A stretch of 64,000 bases of DNA, from NCBI RefSeq assembly GCF_012927245.1, contig NZ_JABBGE010000002.1:372001-436000 (forward strand), given 5' to 3'. Positions 33,123-40,760 of the stretch are shown in pieces (the stretch's first letter is position 1; each line of letters starts with the position of its first letter). This DNA is from Streptomyces sp. R302 (GTDB lineage: Bacteria > Actinomycetota > Actinomycetes > Streptomycetales > Streptomycetaceae). The translations under genes were made by a program, and so were the position numbers. The notes beneath the pieces were generated by a model. It worked only from the letters and a program-made list of their open reading frames with translations. It was not told the DNA's origin and ran no database searches.

Positions 33123-34478
33123 GTGGCGGCGCAGAGAGACCGCAATTCCCGTCTGCGGGACGTCATCGCAGCGGTCGACTGCACCTACGAGGCCCTCGCC
33201 AGAGACGTACGGCGCATCGCCGCAGAGAACGGCGAGATCCTCCAGACCAACAAGTCGGCCATCTCGCACTGGGTGAACGGCACCCGCACCCCGTCGGGCC
33301 GGGTAGGCCAGTACCTGGCCGAGGCGCTGTCCCGCCGAGCGGGGCGCACGGTCACCCAGACCGAGATTGGCCTCCAAGCCGACGCCGCCGAAGCGCCGAC
33401 GGAATCCGACCCCGTCCTCGCCGCCACCGACCTGGGCCGCGCCGACGTCGAGCGCCGCCGCTTCCTCGCCATCGCGGCCTTCACCACGGCTGGCGTCGCC
33501 ATGCCGCTCGGCTACGACCACGAAGCTACAGCCCGCATGCTTCGCGCCCGCACTGGCACGTCCCTGGTCGGCGCGGAGGACGTGGACGTCGTGCGCCAGA
33601 TCACCGCGGCCTTCAGCGCCGCCGACGAGCGCCTCGGCGGCGGGCACGGCCTGACCACCGTCACCGCGTACCTCGCCGACACCGCCGCCCCCATGCTGCG
33701 AGGACGCTTCCCCAGCGAAGCCTTACGCCGGGCCGCCTTCGGCGCCGTCGCAGAACTCGCCTACCTCGCAGGATGGAAGCACCACGACCTGGGCCAAGAA
33801 GGCGCCGCCCAGCGCTACTACCAGGTCGGCTACAAGCTCGCCTGCGAAGCCGACCCCCACGGCCACGCCGCCTGGATGATGCGCGCCCTCGCCCACCAGG
33901 CCCTGAGCCTCAAGCAGCCCCACCACTGCGTCGACCTCGTCGAAGGCGCCCTGAAGCGCGGCCTCGGCCACGTCGACGGCCAGACCGAGGCTCTCCTCCA
34001 CATCACCCACGCCCGCGCCTACGCCGCCACCGACGAGAACCCATCGGCCGCACGCGCCCTGCTCGCCGCCGAGGACGCCCTCCTCCGGGACGACGGCCCC
34101 CAGCCCAGCTACTCCCACGTGAGCGGCCCCACCGCCGGCACCGTGGCCAGCCACACCGCCCGCACCCTGACCGACCTCGCCGACCACATCGGCACCGAAC
34201 AACAGCACCGCGACGCCCTCACCCGCTGGGACCCCGAGAAGTACAAGCGCGTCCACGCCCTCACCCACGCCGACCTCGGCGACAGCCTCGCCGCCCAGGC
34301 CCGCGCCGACGAGGCCGTCGCCGCCTGGACCCAGGCCCTGGTCCTCATGGAGGGCATGACCTCCGACCGCACCCGCAAGGCGATCACCTCGATCCGCTCC
34401 ACCCTCGCGGTCTACCAGCGCCGCAAAGTGCCCGGCGCCGCCGATCTCGCCCGCCGCGCCCGCGAAGCCCTCGCCTAA
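33123..34478 (+). CDS. HTH-TPR transcriptional regulator with an internal Tat-like segment
   Basis: A 451-residue protein. Residues 1-75 form an XRE-type HTH (SRLRDVIAAVDCTYEALARDV, NKSAISHWVNGTRTPSGRVGQYL). Residues about 111-130 read RRRFLAIAAFTTAGVAMPL, which looks like a twin-arginine signal but lies after a DNA-binding domain, so export is unlikely; this layout recurs in streptomycete regulators often mislabelled Tat signal proteins. The rest is TPR-like helical repeats. Such proteins often sense a small peptide or metabolite. It starts with GTG and is followed directly by the Nudix gene, and is divergent from the 249-residue gene. Confidence 0.82.
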   Translation: MAAQRDRNSRLRDVIAAVDCTYEALARDVRRIAAENGEILQTNKSAISHWVNGTRTPSGRVGQYLAEALSRRAGRTVTQTEIGLQADAAEAPTESDPVLAATDLGRADVERRRFLAIAAFTTAGVAMPLGYDHEATARMLRARTGTSLVGAEDVDVVRQITAAFSAADERLGGGHGLTTVTAYLADTAAPMLRGRFPSEALRRAAFGAVAELAYLAGWKHHDLGQEGAAQRYYQVGYKLACEADPHGHAAWMMRALAHQALSLKQPHHCVDLVEGALKRGLGHVDGQTEALLHITHARAYAATDENPSAARALLAAEDALLRDDGPQPSYSHVSGPTAGTVASHTARTLTDLADHIGTEQQHRDALTRWDPEKYKRVHALTHADLGDSLAAQARADEAVAAWTQALVLMEGMTSDRTRKAITSIRSTLAVYQRRKVPGAADLARRAREALA

Positions 34479-34479
34479 C

Positions 34480-35010
34480 ATGCCCAACAGCCCGCCCGAC
34501 GAAGGGAACACCGTGATCCAGCAGACCGACGACCAGCCGAAGGCCCTCAAGCCGGCGCTCGAATCCATGACCCTGCTGGTCGCCGCCGTCATCGTCCACG
34601 ACAAGACCACCAACCGCGTCGTCCTCCTCCAGCGCAGCGAAAACGCCAAGTTCGCCCAGGGCCTGTGGGACCTCCCCGTCGGCAAGAGCGAGCCGGGCGA
34701 ACCGATCACCGAGACGGCCGTCCGAGAGCTGTACGAGGAGACCGGCCTCACGGTGAAGCCCGAGTCCCTCAAGGTCGCCCACATCATCCACGGCGCCTGG
34801 GGCGTCGAAGCCCCCAACGGCTTCCTCACCGTCGTCTTCGCCGCCCACGAATGGACCGGCGAACCCGAAAACCGCGAACCCCGCAAGCACTCCCAGGTCC
34901 GCTGGGTCGACGCCGACGCCATCCCCGAGAACTTCGTGGACACCACTTCAAGCGCCCTCCATCGGTACCTCGCGGGAGGCCCGGAGGTTTCCCTCAACGG
35001 CTGGAGGTAG
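34480..35010 (+). CDS. Nudix hydrolase
   Basis: A 176-residue protein with a perfect Nudix box (residues 68-90): G-x5-E-x7-REL-x-EE-x-GL, seen as GKSEPGEPITETAVRELYEE followed by TGL. Nudix enzymes cleave nucleoside diphosphate derivatives with Mg2+. The ATG at 34480 is one base after the regulator stop. A GTG at 34513 with AAGGGAA upstream is an equally good start. Co-transcription with the HTH-TPR regulator is likely. Substrate unknown. Confidence 0.9.
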   Translation: MPNSPPDEGNTVIQQTDDQPKALKPALESMTLLVAAVIVHDKTTNRVVLLQRSENAKFAQGLWDLPVGKSEPGEPITETAVRELYEETGLTVKPESLKVAHIIHGAWGVEAPNGFLTVVFAAHEWTGEPENREPRKHSQVRWVDADAIPENFVDTTSSALHRYLAGGPEVSLNGWR

Positions 35011-35047
35011 AGGAGGACCCGTACCCCCGTAGGGACTGAAGGGACCG

Positions 35048-36190
35048 GTGTTGAATCTCCTCATTCACTTCTATGCAGCCATGTCGGCTCTAACCACTCT
35101 TGTGACCCCCACCGCAGTTCTGTCCGGTTTCGTATTTGTCGCCCGCCCCGTCAGAAAGCCAGGACGCGTACTCAACCGAGCTTCCTCCCTGCGGGGCCGG
35201 ACGCACACACGGGTGCGGACTCTGATTCGCGAAGCCGAAGAAGCGCTGAACGGGCTGGGGATCCAACATCCGAAGCAATGGGGCGAGGCCGAGCTGAAGG
35301 TCTGGGACCTGGCTGGGCGAGGGCGTCGAATGGTTTCCGTCTCTCTCCTTCTCCTGTGCCTCGTCACCATCAGCACGGGCGCTTTGCTCACCATGCTCGT
35401 GGAGCACCAGTGGGCCATGGCCATGGAGATGTGGCTGCCGTCGTATGCGTTCCTCTTGCTCACGGCGTTTTACGTCCAACTAGACCTGATAGCCGTCAAA
35501 CGAGGGCGATCCCCTGCCTACGTCCAGTGGGCTGCCGTGAGCACTCTCGTTGCCTGCCAGACCCAGGCAGACGAGAACCAAGCAACCTCCGTGACCACGG
35601 CACAGCTCAGTAGGAACGTAGACAGACTTAGCGACGCACTCATGACGTACGCCCAGTTCGGTGTCTCCCGCAAGCCAGGAACGCGCGCAGCGTTGCTGAC
35701 GCAGTGCGCCGCCATGTCCCAGCAGCTGGAGAGCGCATTCGAGACCAGCCTTCGTGATCGTTCCCAGGTAAAGGTGCTCGCGGAGCACATCGTGCACCTG
35801 ATCGACGCCCTTGGGCGCCAGGAGCCCCTGAATATGGTCCCCGCGACAGAATCCGTGCCTGCAGAATCTGTGGCAGTAGGCGGGTCACTCCCGTGGCGTA
35901 TGGTTCTGGGCCACCTCCTGGCCTTCCTAACCGGAGTCGGGCTGATCGCGGGATTCAAGGCCCTTGGGCTCAGCGCCGAATACTTGCTTCTCCTCGCTCC
36001 GCTGATCTACCTCGTAGTGCAGATTCCCTACTTGGCAACAGGCAGAATCCCCACCGCCTTGCGGCACCTTCCCCGCCTCGCAGCTCCCATGTCCGAGCCC
36101 TCAGCGGAGAGCGAAGTCCACACATCCGGTTCCGGCACTTCAGCCGATGTTCCACGCTCACTCGTGCCAGTGCCTCAGAGGCACGACTGA
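35048..36190 (+). CDS. membrane protein of unknown function (380 aa)
   Basis: About five membrane helices are predicted: residues 5-31, 96-117, 127-149, 284-304 and 308-330. A charged loop lies between the first and second, and a cytosolic helical domain of about 130 residues (QTQADENQATSVTTAQLSRN onward) between the third and fourth. The C-terminal tail is Ser/Pro-rich. The start is GTG at 35048. No family is recognised. The same layout (one helix, a pair, a helical domain, a pair) recurs in the protein at 36771-37793, and both are less GC-rich than the backbone. Confidence 0.7.
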   Translation: MLNLLIHFYAAMSALTTLVTPTAVLSGFVFVARPVRKPGRVLNRASSLRGRTHTRVRTLIREAEEALNGLGIQHPKQWGEAELKVWDLAGRGRRMVSVSLLLLCLVTISTGALLTMLVEHQWAMAMEMWLPSYAFLLLTAFYVQLDLIAVKRGRSPAYVQWAAVSTLVACQTQADENQATSVTTAQLSRNVDRLSDALMTYAQFGVSRKPGTRAALLTQCAAMSQQLESAFETSLRDRSQVKVLAEHIVHLIDALGRQEPLNMVPATESVPAESVAVGGSLPWRMVLGHLLAFLTGVGLIAGFKALGLSAEYLLLLAPLIYLVVQIPYLATGRIPTALRHLPRLAAPMSEPSAESEVHTSGSGTSADVPRSLVPVPQRHD

Positions 36191-36296
36191 GCAAGCGGAT
36201 CGCCCCCCCAAGAAGGCCCACTTAGGATCAACCACCTCATCGAGTTCGTACACGGCCGCCTGATGGCCGCACCGTCCTCCAGGAGCGTTCCTCCCG

Positions 36297-36647
36297 ATGA
36301 CCGACCGCACCGCCCGCGTCCGCGAGCTCAACCTCTACCGCCAGTACTTCGAACTCGTCGCCGCAGGCACCAAGACCATCGAGGTGCGGGTCAAGTACCC
36401 GCACCTCGCGGACCTCGCCGCCGGCGACACCATCCGCTTCCGCATCAAGGGCATGAACGAGACCTGCGACGTCGAAGTCCTCCGGGTCACCGAGTACCCC
36501 AACTTCGAGGCCCTCCTCGACGGCGAAGGCCCCTCCAACGTCAACCCGACCGCCACCCGCGACCAGCAGCTCGCCATCATCCGCACGATCTACGGCCCCG
36601 AGAAGGAGGCCCTTGGAGCGCTCGCCATCCAGATCGAGCGCATCTGA
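36297..36647 (+). CDS. ASCH-domain protein
   Basis: A 116-residue ASCH protein: LNLYRQYFELVAAGTKTIEVRVKYP at the start, then LAAGDTIRFRIKGMNETCDVEV and VTEYPNFEALLDGEG. ASCH is a PUA-like fold that binds RNA, and some members are ribonucleases or N4-acetylcytidine amidohydrolases. TIEVR is the conserved stretch with the Lys/Glu residues. It lies between two membrane-protein genes. GAGCG is upstream but weak. The exact substrate is unknown. Confidence 0.85.
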   Translation: MTDRTARVRELNLYRQYFELVAAGTKTIEVRVKYPHLADLAAGDTIRFRIKGMNETCDVEVLRVTEYPNFEALLDGEGPSNVNPTATRDQQLAIIRTIYGPEKEALGALAIQIERI

Positions 36648-36770
36648 GTCGGACACCGCAGGGCGTCTGCCCCGTGGCGTCGCTACCTCTTCTCCGTAGA
36701 CGTCACCGCCCTATCATCGGTTAGGTCGGATGGACCACGGCTGTCAGCGTTCTACGCCAGGATCGCCCCC

Positions 36771-37793
36771 ATGAATATTGACTGGGAGCGTGCAGCCGCC
36801 GTTCAGCGATCACTGATCGGGGGCATGCTCCTCGCCTCAATCGTGGTGGCGTCCTACCGCTCCGCCGCTTGGATCGCGCACCGGATCAAGCCCATACAGG
36901 CGCGGTGGTCAGCGTGGAACGCCGCAGTCGCGGAGCGGGACATGACTCCAACAGCTGAGGCACTCCGCCATCTTGGCCTGGGAGACCTTCCGATTCAGTC
37001 GTTCCGCGAGGCTGGCCAGAAGACCGCTGGGTCCGTGAAACTGCGTTACTGGCTGCTCACCTTCGCAGCCGGCCTCGGGTTGGGTGACCTCTTGATGGCG
37101 GTCATCAAGACGATCGAGACGCAAGAGGTGCAGCCGAGCCTGCGCCCCTCCGCCCTCATACTCGCTGCGGTGGCGCTACCCCTGCTGATGTGGGCGGCCC
37201 GGCGCAGCAAAGCCATAGCCGGTTACAGGCTATTGCTCTCCATCATGGCGGCTATCGAGGCATGCGACGCGGTGTCCAAATCCGGTACGAGCGACAGGCA
37301 CCGAGCGCTCCGCCACCTGGACGACACTTGCTCAACCGTTCGCCGGTCGCTGCTACGCGTCCATCGCATCTCGAACAGTGTCGGTCGCGGCTCTCCACGG
37401 CAACGCAACGCAAGACAGCACGCTGCTCTCGTGGTGGCCAAGATCCAACTGGCCGAGGCCCAGGTCGACGCAAAGGGGGATGCGGCCCTCCGTAGCCTGG
37501 CGGCGCTTCTAGCGAAGATCGGGAACAGCTTTGCGGCTGGCAACGTGAGCACGCTGCTGCCCGAGCAGAGCTTGCGCGACACCATCCCGGTGGCAAACAG
37601 AGAAGGGCTCCGCTTGATGGTTGTGGTCGTCGCCGCAGCCGGTGCCCTATGTCTTGGCGTACTGATGGGCCTTCCGGCAGGTGTTGATGCCGTTCTCGCG
37701 GGTGCCGCTGCTGTACTCGCTGCGATGGCGGTGTACGGACCACGCGCTGCGGTCGCAAAGGCGGACGAGATCATGAGCATCCTGCGGCAGTAG
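36771..37793 (+). CDS. membrane protein of unknown function (340 aa)
   Basis: Five helices are predicted at about residues 14-36, 92-112, 126-144, 284-304 and 307-325. The helical domain of about 130 residues between the third and fourth is rich in Arg and Ala (HRALRHLDDTCSTVRRSLLR). No signal peptide, enzyme motif or known family is seen. The layout matches the protein at 35048-36190, though I see no obvious sequence similarity. It is the last gene before the right end of element B. Confidence 0.7.
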   Translation: MNIDWERAAAVQRSLIGGMLLASIVVASYRSAAWIAHRIKPIQARWSAWNAAVAERDMTPTAEALRHLGLGDLPIQSFREAGQKTAGSVKLRYWLLTFAAGLGLGDLLMAVIKTIETQEVQPSLRPSALILAAVALPLLMWAARRSKAIAGYRLLLSIMAAIEACDAVSKSGTSDRHRALRHLDDTCSTVRRSLLRVHRISNSVGRGSPRQRNARQHAALVVAKIQLAEAQVDAKGDAALRSLAALLAKIGNSFAAGNVSTLLPEQSLRDTIPVANREGLRLMVVVVAAAGALCLGVLMGLPAGVDAVLAGAAAVLAAMAVYGPRAAVAKADEIMSILRQ

Positions 37794-37988
37794 CGCCGTG
37801 CCTGCACTGCTTGCACTTCACGTCACACCCTGCATGACTGGGGCACACACGGGCGGCGTACCAGTCCGCACACAGTCCGCAGGACACCCGATCAAGACCG
37901 TCGCACCCCATCGCCACCCAACAGCAAAAGGCCAGGTCAGCGACCTGCGGCCGTCATCGCCGCAGGTCACCGACCCGGCCCATTACTA
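37794..37988. other. right end of element B: repeats and inverted repeat
   Basis: No credible gene (a 63-codon frame here has no codon bias). GTCCGCAC/GTCCGCAG occurs twice near 37867-37882. A 16-bp inverted repeat with two mismatches (GGTCAGCGACCTGCGG at 37935-37950 and 37960-37975) lies just inside the attachment site. It could be the terminator of the cargo or an arm-binding region for the integrase. Confidence 0.6.
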
Positions 37989-38007
37989 GGAGACCAAGAA
38001 GGCCTGA
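37989..38007. other. attR of element B
   Basis: This is the exact second copy of the 19-bp repeat GGAGACCAAGAAGGCCTGA, identical to the sodN 3' end at 20241-20259. To its right the chromosome resumes with CCCAGGCTTTCTC and a terminator. Confidence 0.92.
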
Positions 38008-38029
38008 CCCAGGCTTTCTCTCCCTCCTG

Positions 38030-38070
38030 CCGAAGGGGCCCCGCCGTCACGAGCGGCGGGGCCCCTTCGG
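38030..38070. terminator. native sodN terminator, now shared with sulP
   Basis: CCGAAGGGGCCCCGCCG (38030-38046) pairs perfectly with 38054-38070 around a seven-base loop. Before element B arrived it lay about 22 bases past the sodN stop. It now serves only the leftward sulP gene, whose stop is at 38163, or nothing on the + strand. Confidence 0.85.
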
Positions 38071-38162
38071 TGCGTTCGGGGGGCAAGGCCCTTACCGGTG
38101 GCGGACGAGGACGGCGCCCGTGGGTGGGGCGGGGTCCTGGGGAGGCGGGGAGGCGGGGGCGG

Positions 38163-39674
38163 TCAGTGGTCGGCTGTGAGTTCGCCGGTGAGCTTGCGGT
38201 GCAGGTGAGCGCTCGGGGGGTTGAGTCCGGTGATCTCGACGGTCTTGCCGCGCTGGGCGTACTTGGTCTCGATCGCGTCGAGGGCGGCGACGGAGGAGGC
38301 GTCCCAGATGTGCGCCGAGCTCAGGTCGATGATCACCTTGTCCGGGTCGGTGGCGTAGTCGAACTGACCCACCAGGTCGTTGGAGGAGGCGAAGAACAGC
38401 TCGCCGGTGACCCGGTAGACCACCGTCCTGCCGTCGGGGTCGACCACGGCGGTGACCTCGGCGAGGTGGGCGACCCGCTTGGCGAAGATGACCATGGCGG
38501 TGACGGAGCCCAGGACGACGCCGATGGCGAGGTTGTGGGTGGCGACGACCGCGGCGACGGTGATCACCATGACGGCGATCTCGCCGGCCGGCATCCGCTT
38601 GAGGGTCTTCGGGGCGATGGAGTGCCAGTCGAAGGTCGCGAACGACACCATGACCATGACGGCGACCAGGGCGGCCATGGGGATGTCGGAGACGACCGGG
38701 CCGAAGACGATGCACAGCACCATCAGGAACGCGCCCGCGAGGAAGGTCGAGACGCGGGTGCGGGCGCCGGAGACCTTCACGTTGATCATCGTCTGGCCGA
38801 TCATCGCGCAGCCGCCCATGCCGCCGAAGAAGCCGGTGACGATGTTGGCGACGCCCTGGCCGATGGACTCGCGGGTCTTGTTGGAGTGGGTGTCCGTGAT
38901 GTCGTCGACCAGCTTCGCGGTCATCAGGGACTCCATGAGGCCGACCAGCGCCATCGCGAAGGCGTACGGGGCGATCGTCGTCAGCGTGTCGAGCGTGAAC
39001 GGCACGTCCGGCAGGCCCGGCACGGGCAGGGAGGACGGCAGCTCGCCCTTGTCGCCCACGGTCGGCACCGCGATCGCCGCGCCGACCGTGATCACGGTCA
39101 GGATGACGATGGACACCAGTGGTGCCGGGATCACGGTGGTGATCCTCGGGAAGAGGACCATGAGCGCCAGACCGCCGACGATCAGCGGGTAGACGGCCCA
39201 GGGGACGTTCCGCATCTCGGGGACCTGCGCCATGAAGATCAGGATGGCGAGCGCGTTGACGAAGCCGACCATCACCGAGCGCGGGATGAACCGCATCAAC
39301 TTCGCCACCCCGAGTGCGCCCAGGACGACCTGGAAGACGCCCGCGAGGATGACCGCGGCCACGAGGTAGCCGAGGCCGTGCTCACGGTTCAGCGGTGCGA
39401 TCACCAGGGCGATGGCGCCGGTCGCGGCGGAGATCATCGCCCGTCGGCCGCCGACGATCGAGATGACGACGGCCATCGTGAAGGAGGCGAACAGACCGAT
39501 CGCCGGGTCCACGCCCGCGATGATCGAGAACGAGATGGCCTCGGGGATCAGCGCGAGGGCGACGACCAGGCCGGCCAGGACCTCGGTCCGCCAGACCTTC
39601 GGGTCGGAGATCCAGTCGGGCTTCAGGCCGCGCAGGCGCGAGGCCGGGGACACGGCAGTGGCAGCGGAAGACAA
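38163..39674 (-). CDS. SulP-family anion transporter with STAS domain
   Basis: A 503-residue membrane transporter. The SulP core has about 11 or more helices, starting with DWISDPKVWRTEVLAGLVVA and the signature region ALALIPEAISFSIIAGVDP. GGMGGCAMIGQTMINVKVSGARTRVSTF is the conserved middle. The STAS domain (about 390-500) includes VYRVTGELFFAS and VIIDLSSAHIWDASSVAALD. SulP proteins move sulfate, bicarbonate or other anions; the substrate is not fixed. A MerR regulator is divergent, with a 20-bp palindrome between the two, so it probably controls this gene. Confidence 0.93.
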   Translation of the reverse strand: MSSAATAVSPASRLRGLKPDWISDPKVWRTEVLAGLVVALALIPEAISFSIIAGVDPAIGLFASFTMAVVISIVGGRRAMISAATGAIALVIAPLNREHGLGYLVAAVILAGVFQVVLGALGVAKLMRFIPRSVMVGFVNALAILIFMAQVPEMRNVPWAVYPLIVGGLALMVLFPRITTVIPAPLVSIVILTVITVGAAIAVPTVGDKGELPSSLPVPGLPDVPFTLDTLTTIAPYAFAMALVGLMESLMTAKLVDDITDTHSNKTRESIGQGVANIVTGFFGGMGGCAMIGQTMINVKVSGARTRVSTFLAGAFLMVLCIVFGPVVSDIPMAALVAVMVMVSFATFDWHSIAPKTLKRMPAGEIAVMVITVAAVVATHNLAIGVVLGSVTAMVIFAKRVAHLAEVTAVVDPDGRTVVYRVTGELFFASSNDLVGQFDYATDPDKVIIDLSSAHIWDASSVAALDAIETKYAQRGKTVEITGLNPPSAHLHRKLTGELTADH

Positions 39675-40106
39675 GGGAGACGGAACCTGTCGTGCTCGGG
39701 CACACCCCGTTCGGCAGGCCGGGACGTGCGGGAGGGCGCGGAGCAGCCGGGCCGGCGCTCTGCGGGCGGCACCGCGACATGCGGAACCGGAAGTCGGAGG
39801 AGGGAGGAGGAAGGGGGCGGGGTCGGGCCGGGGCCTGGGCCGGGAAGGGCTGTCCGCGCGGCCGGACTCACGTCCGGGGGCGAAGCCTCACGGCGGGCAG
39901 GCGGCGGGCGGCATGGGCTCGCACACGCTTCTCTCCTGCGAGAATCGGAACTTCGCCGGGGGCGCCATCGGCCCCGGCAGGGCAACGGTGGAGCAGCGGC
40001 ACGGCGCTCTCACCATCAGCAACTCTACCCTAACGTTAGGGTAGGGATCGGCGGCGGGCGCGAGGCCGAGACCGCCGACGAGGAGAAGGACCAGGGGAGC
40101 CACGGC
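39675..40106. other. divergent intergenic region, sulP / merR
   Basis: About 430 bases without a gene. It is GC-rich spacer near sulP, with a perfect palindrome near the MerR gene (listed separately). The nearby sequence GAGAATCGGAACTTCGCC is the least GC-rich part. No other hairpin or repeat stands out. Confidence 0.5.
40025..40044. promoter_or_regulatory. MerR-type operator palindrome
   Basis: The perfect 20-bp palindrome CTACCCTAACGTTAGGGTAG lies 62 bases before the MerR GTG. MerR proteins bind such dyads in spacers of promoters with unusual -35/-10 spacing. Its A/T content contrasts with the region, and it fits an autoregulatory and sulP-controlling operator. Confidence 0.75.
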
Positions 40107-40544
40107 GTGGACGGCAAGCACATGCAGATCGGCGAGGTCGCCGCACGGACCGAGCTGTCCCTGCGGACGATCCGCCACTACGAGGAGACCGGCCTCGTCA
40201 CTCCCTCCGCGCGGTCTCAGGGCGGCTTCCGCCTCTACACCGAGAACGACGTCGCCCGCCTCATGGTCGTCCGCCGCATGAAGCCGCTCGGCTTCACCCT
40301 GGACCAGATGCGCGACCTTCTCGACGCCACCGATCGCCTCGACGCGGACGCCAACGCCGCCACCGACGCGGACGCCGTCCTCGCCCCGGACGAGCGCGAC
40401 GCCCTCCTGGAACGCGTCCGCTCCTACCAGCAGGCCGCCGCCGAACAGGTCGAGAAGCTCCGCGTCCAGCTCTCCCGCGCCGAGGACTTCGAAGGCACCC
40501 TGCGCGCCCGCCTGGAACGGAACACGCCCTCGGCCCGGCTCTGA
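40107..40544 (+). CDS. MerR-family transcriptional regulator
   Basis: A 145-residue regulator: MQIGEVAARTELSLRTIRHY (winged HTH), ETGLVTPSARSQGGFRLYTENDVARL, then the coupling helix with MKPLGFTLDQMRDLLDAT and a C-terminal coiled coil. There are no metal-binding cysteines, so it does not look like a metal sensor. The GTG at 40107 has GGGGAG upstream; ATG at 40122 is an alternative. Its position divergent from sulP suggests control of that transporter. Confidence 0.9.
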   Translation: MDGKHMQIGEVAARTELSLRTIRHYEETGLVTPSARSQGGFRLYTENDVARLMVVRRMKPLGFTLDQMRDLLDATDRLDADANAATDADAVLAPDERDALLERVRSYQQAAAEQVEKLRVQLSRAEDFEGTLRARLERNTPSARL

Positions 40545-40554
40545 CGCCCGACGC

Positions 40555-40596
40555 CCTGGGCCTGGGCCTGGGCCTGGGCCTGGGCCTGGGCCTGGC
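40555..40596. repeat. GGGCCT hexanucleotide repeat
   Basis: About six copies of GGGCCT in tandem lie between merR and fabV. The following spacer to 40760 has two copies of CAAGTCCTGGTGGG and no gene. Confidence 0.85.
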
Positions 40597-40760
40597 GGAG
40601 ATCCCCCAAGTCCTGGTGGGAAACCTCCAAGTCCTGGTGGGGATCGTTGTCGTGGGCAAGATCAATACGGGGGGCCGGGCGGGCGGAGACTGGCGGGGCG
40701 GGGCGGTCCCGGGGTCGCCGCCGCGGTCTTGTCCGTGACGACATCTGGGGGAATCACAGC

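Larger units (their letters stand above)
20260..38007. mobile_element. Element B: integrative mobilizable element, 17,748 bp, in sodN 3' end
   Basis: It is bounded by exact 19-bp repeats. From left to right it has integrase, regulator, excisionase-like protein, DUF3631 ATPase, MobC-like protein, relaxase, a helicase of lower GC, then a cargo block. A relaxase without any FtsK/TraB-type translocase or type IV secretion genes fits mobilization by a helper element. At the right repeat the sequence resumes with a strong terminator that would naturally follow sodN. This is not the usual actinomycete AICE layout, which carries a TraB translocase and normally a tRNA target. Confidence 0.9.

Noticed and set aside
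37798..37989. 63-codon frame at the right end of element B
   Set aside because: No codon bias; it runs through the inverted repeat and direct repeats next to the attachment site.
20260..38007. Classical AICE (self-transmissible actinomycete element)
   Set aside because: No TraB/FtsK-type translocase was found, and a relaxase/MobC pair is present instead. The target is sodN, not a tRNA gene.
38070..40106. Long + frame opposite sulP joined to MerR
   Set aside because: It is His/Asp/Gly-rich antisense sequence. MerR starts at 40107 with its own ribosome-binding site.
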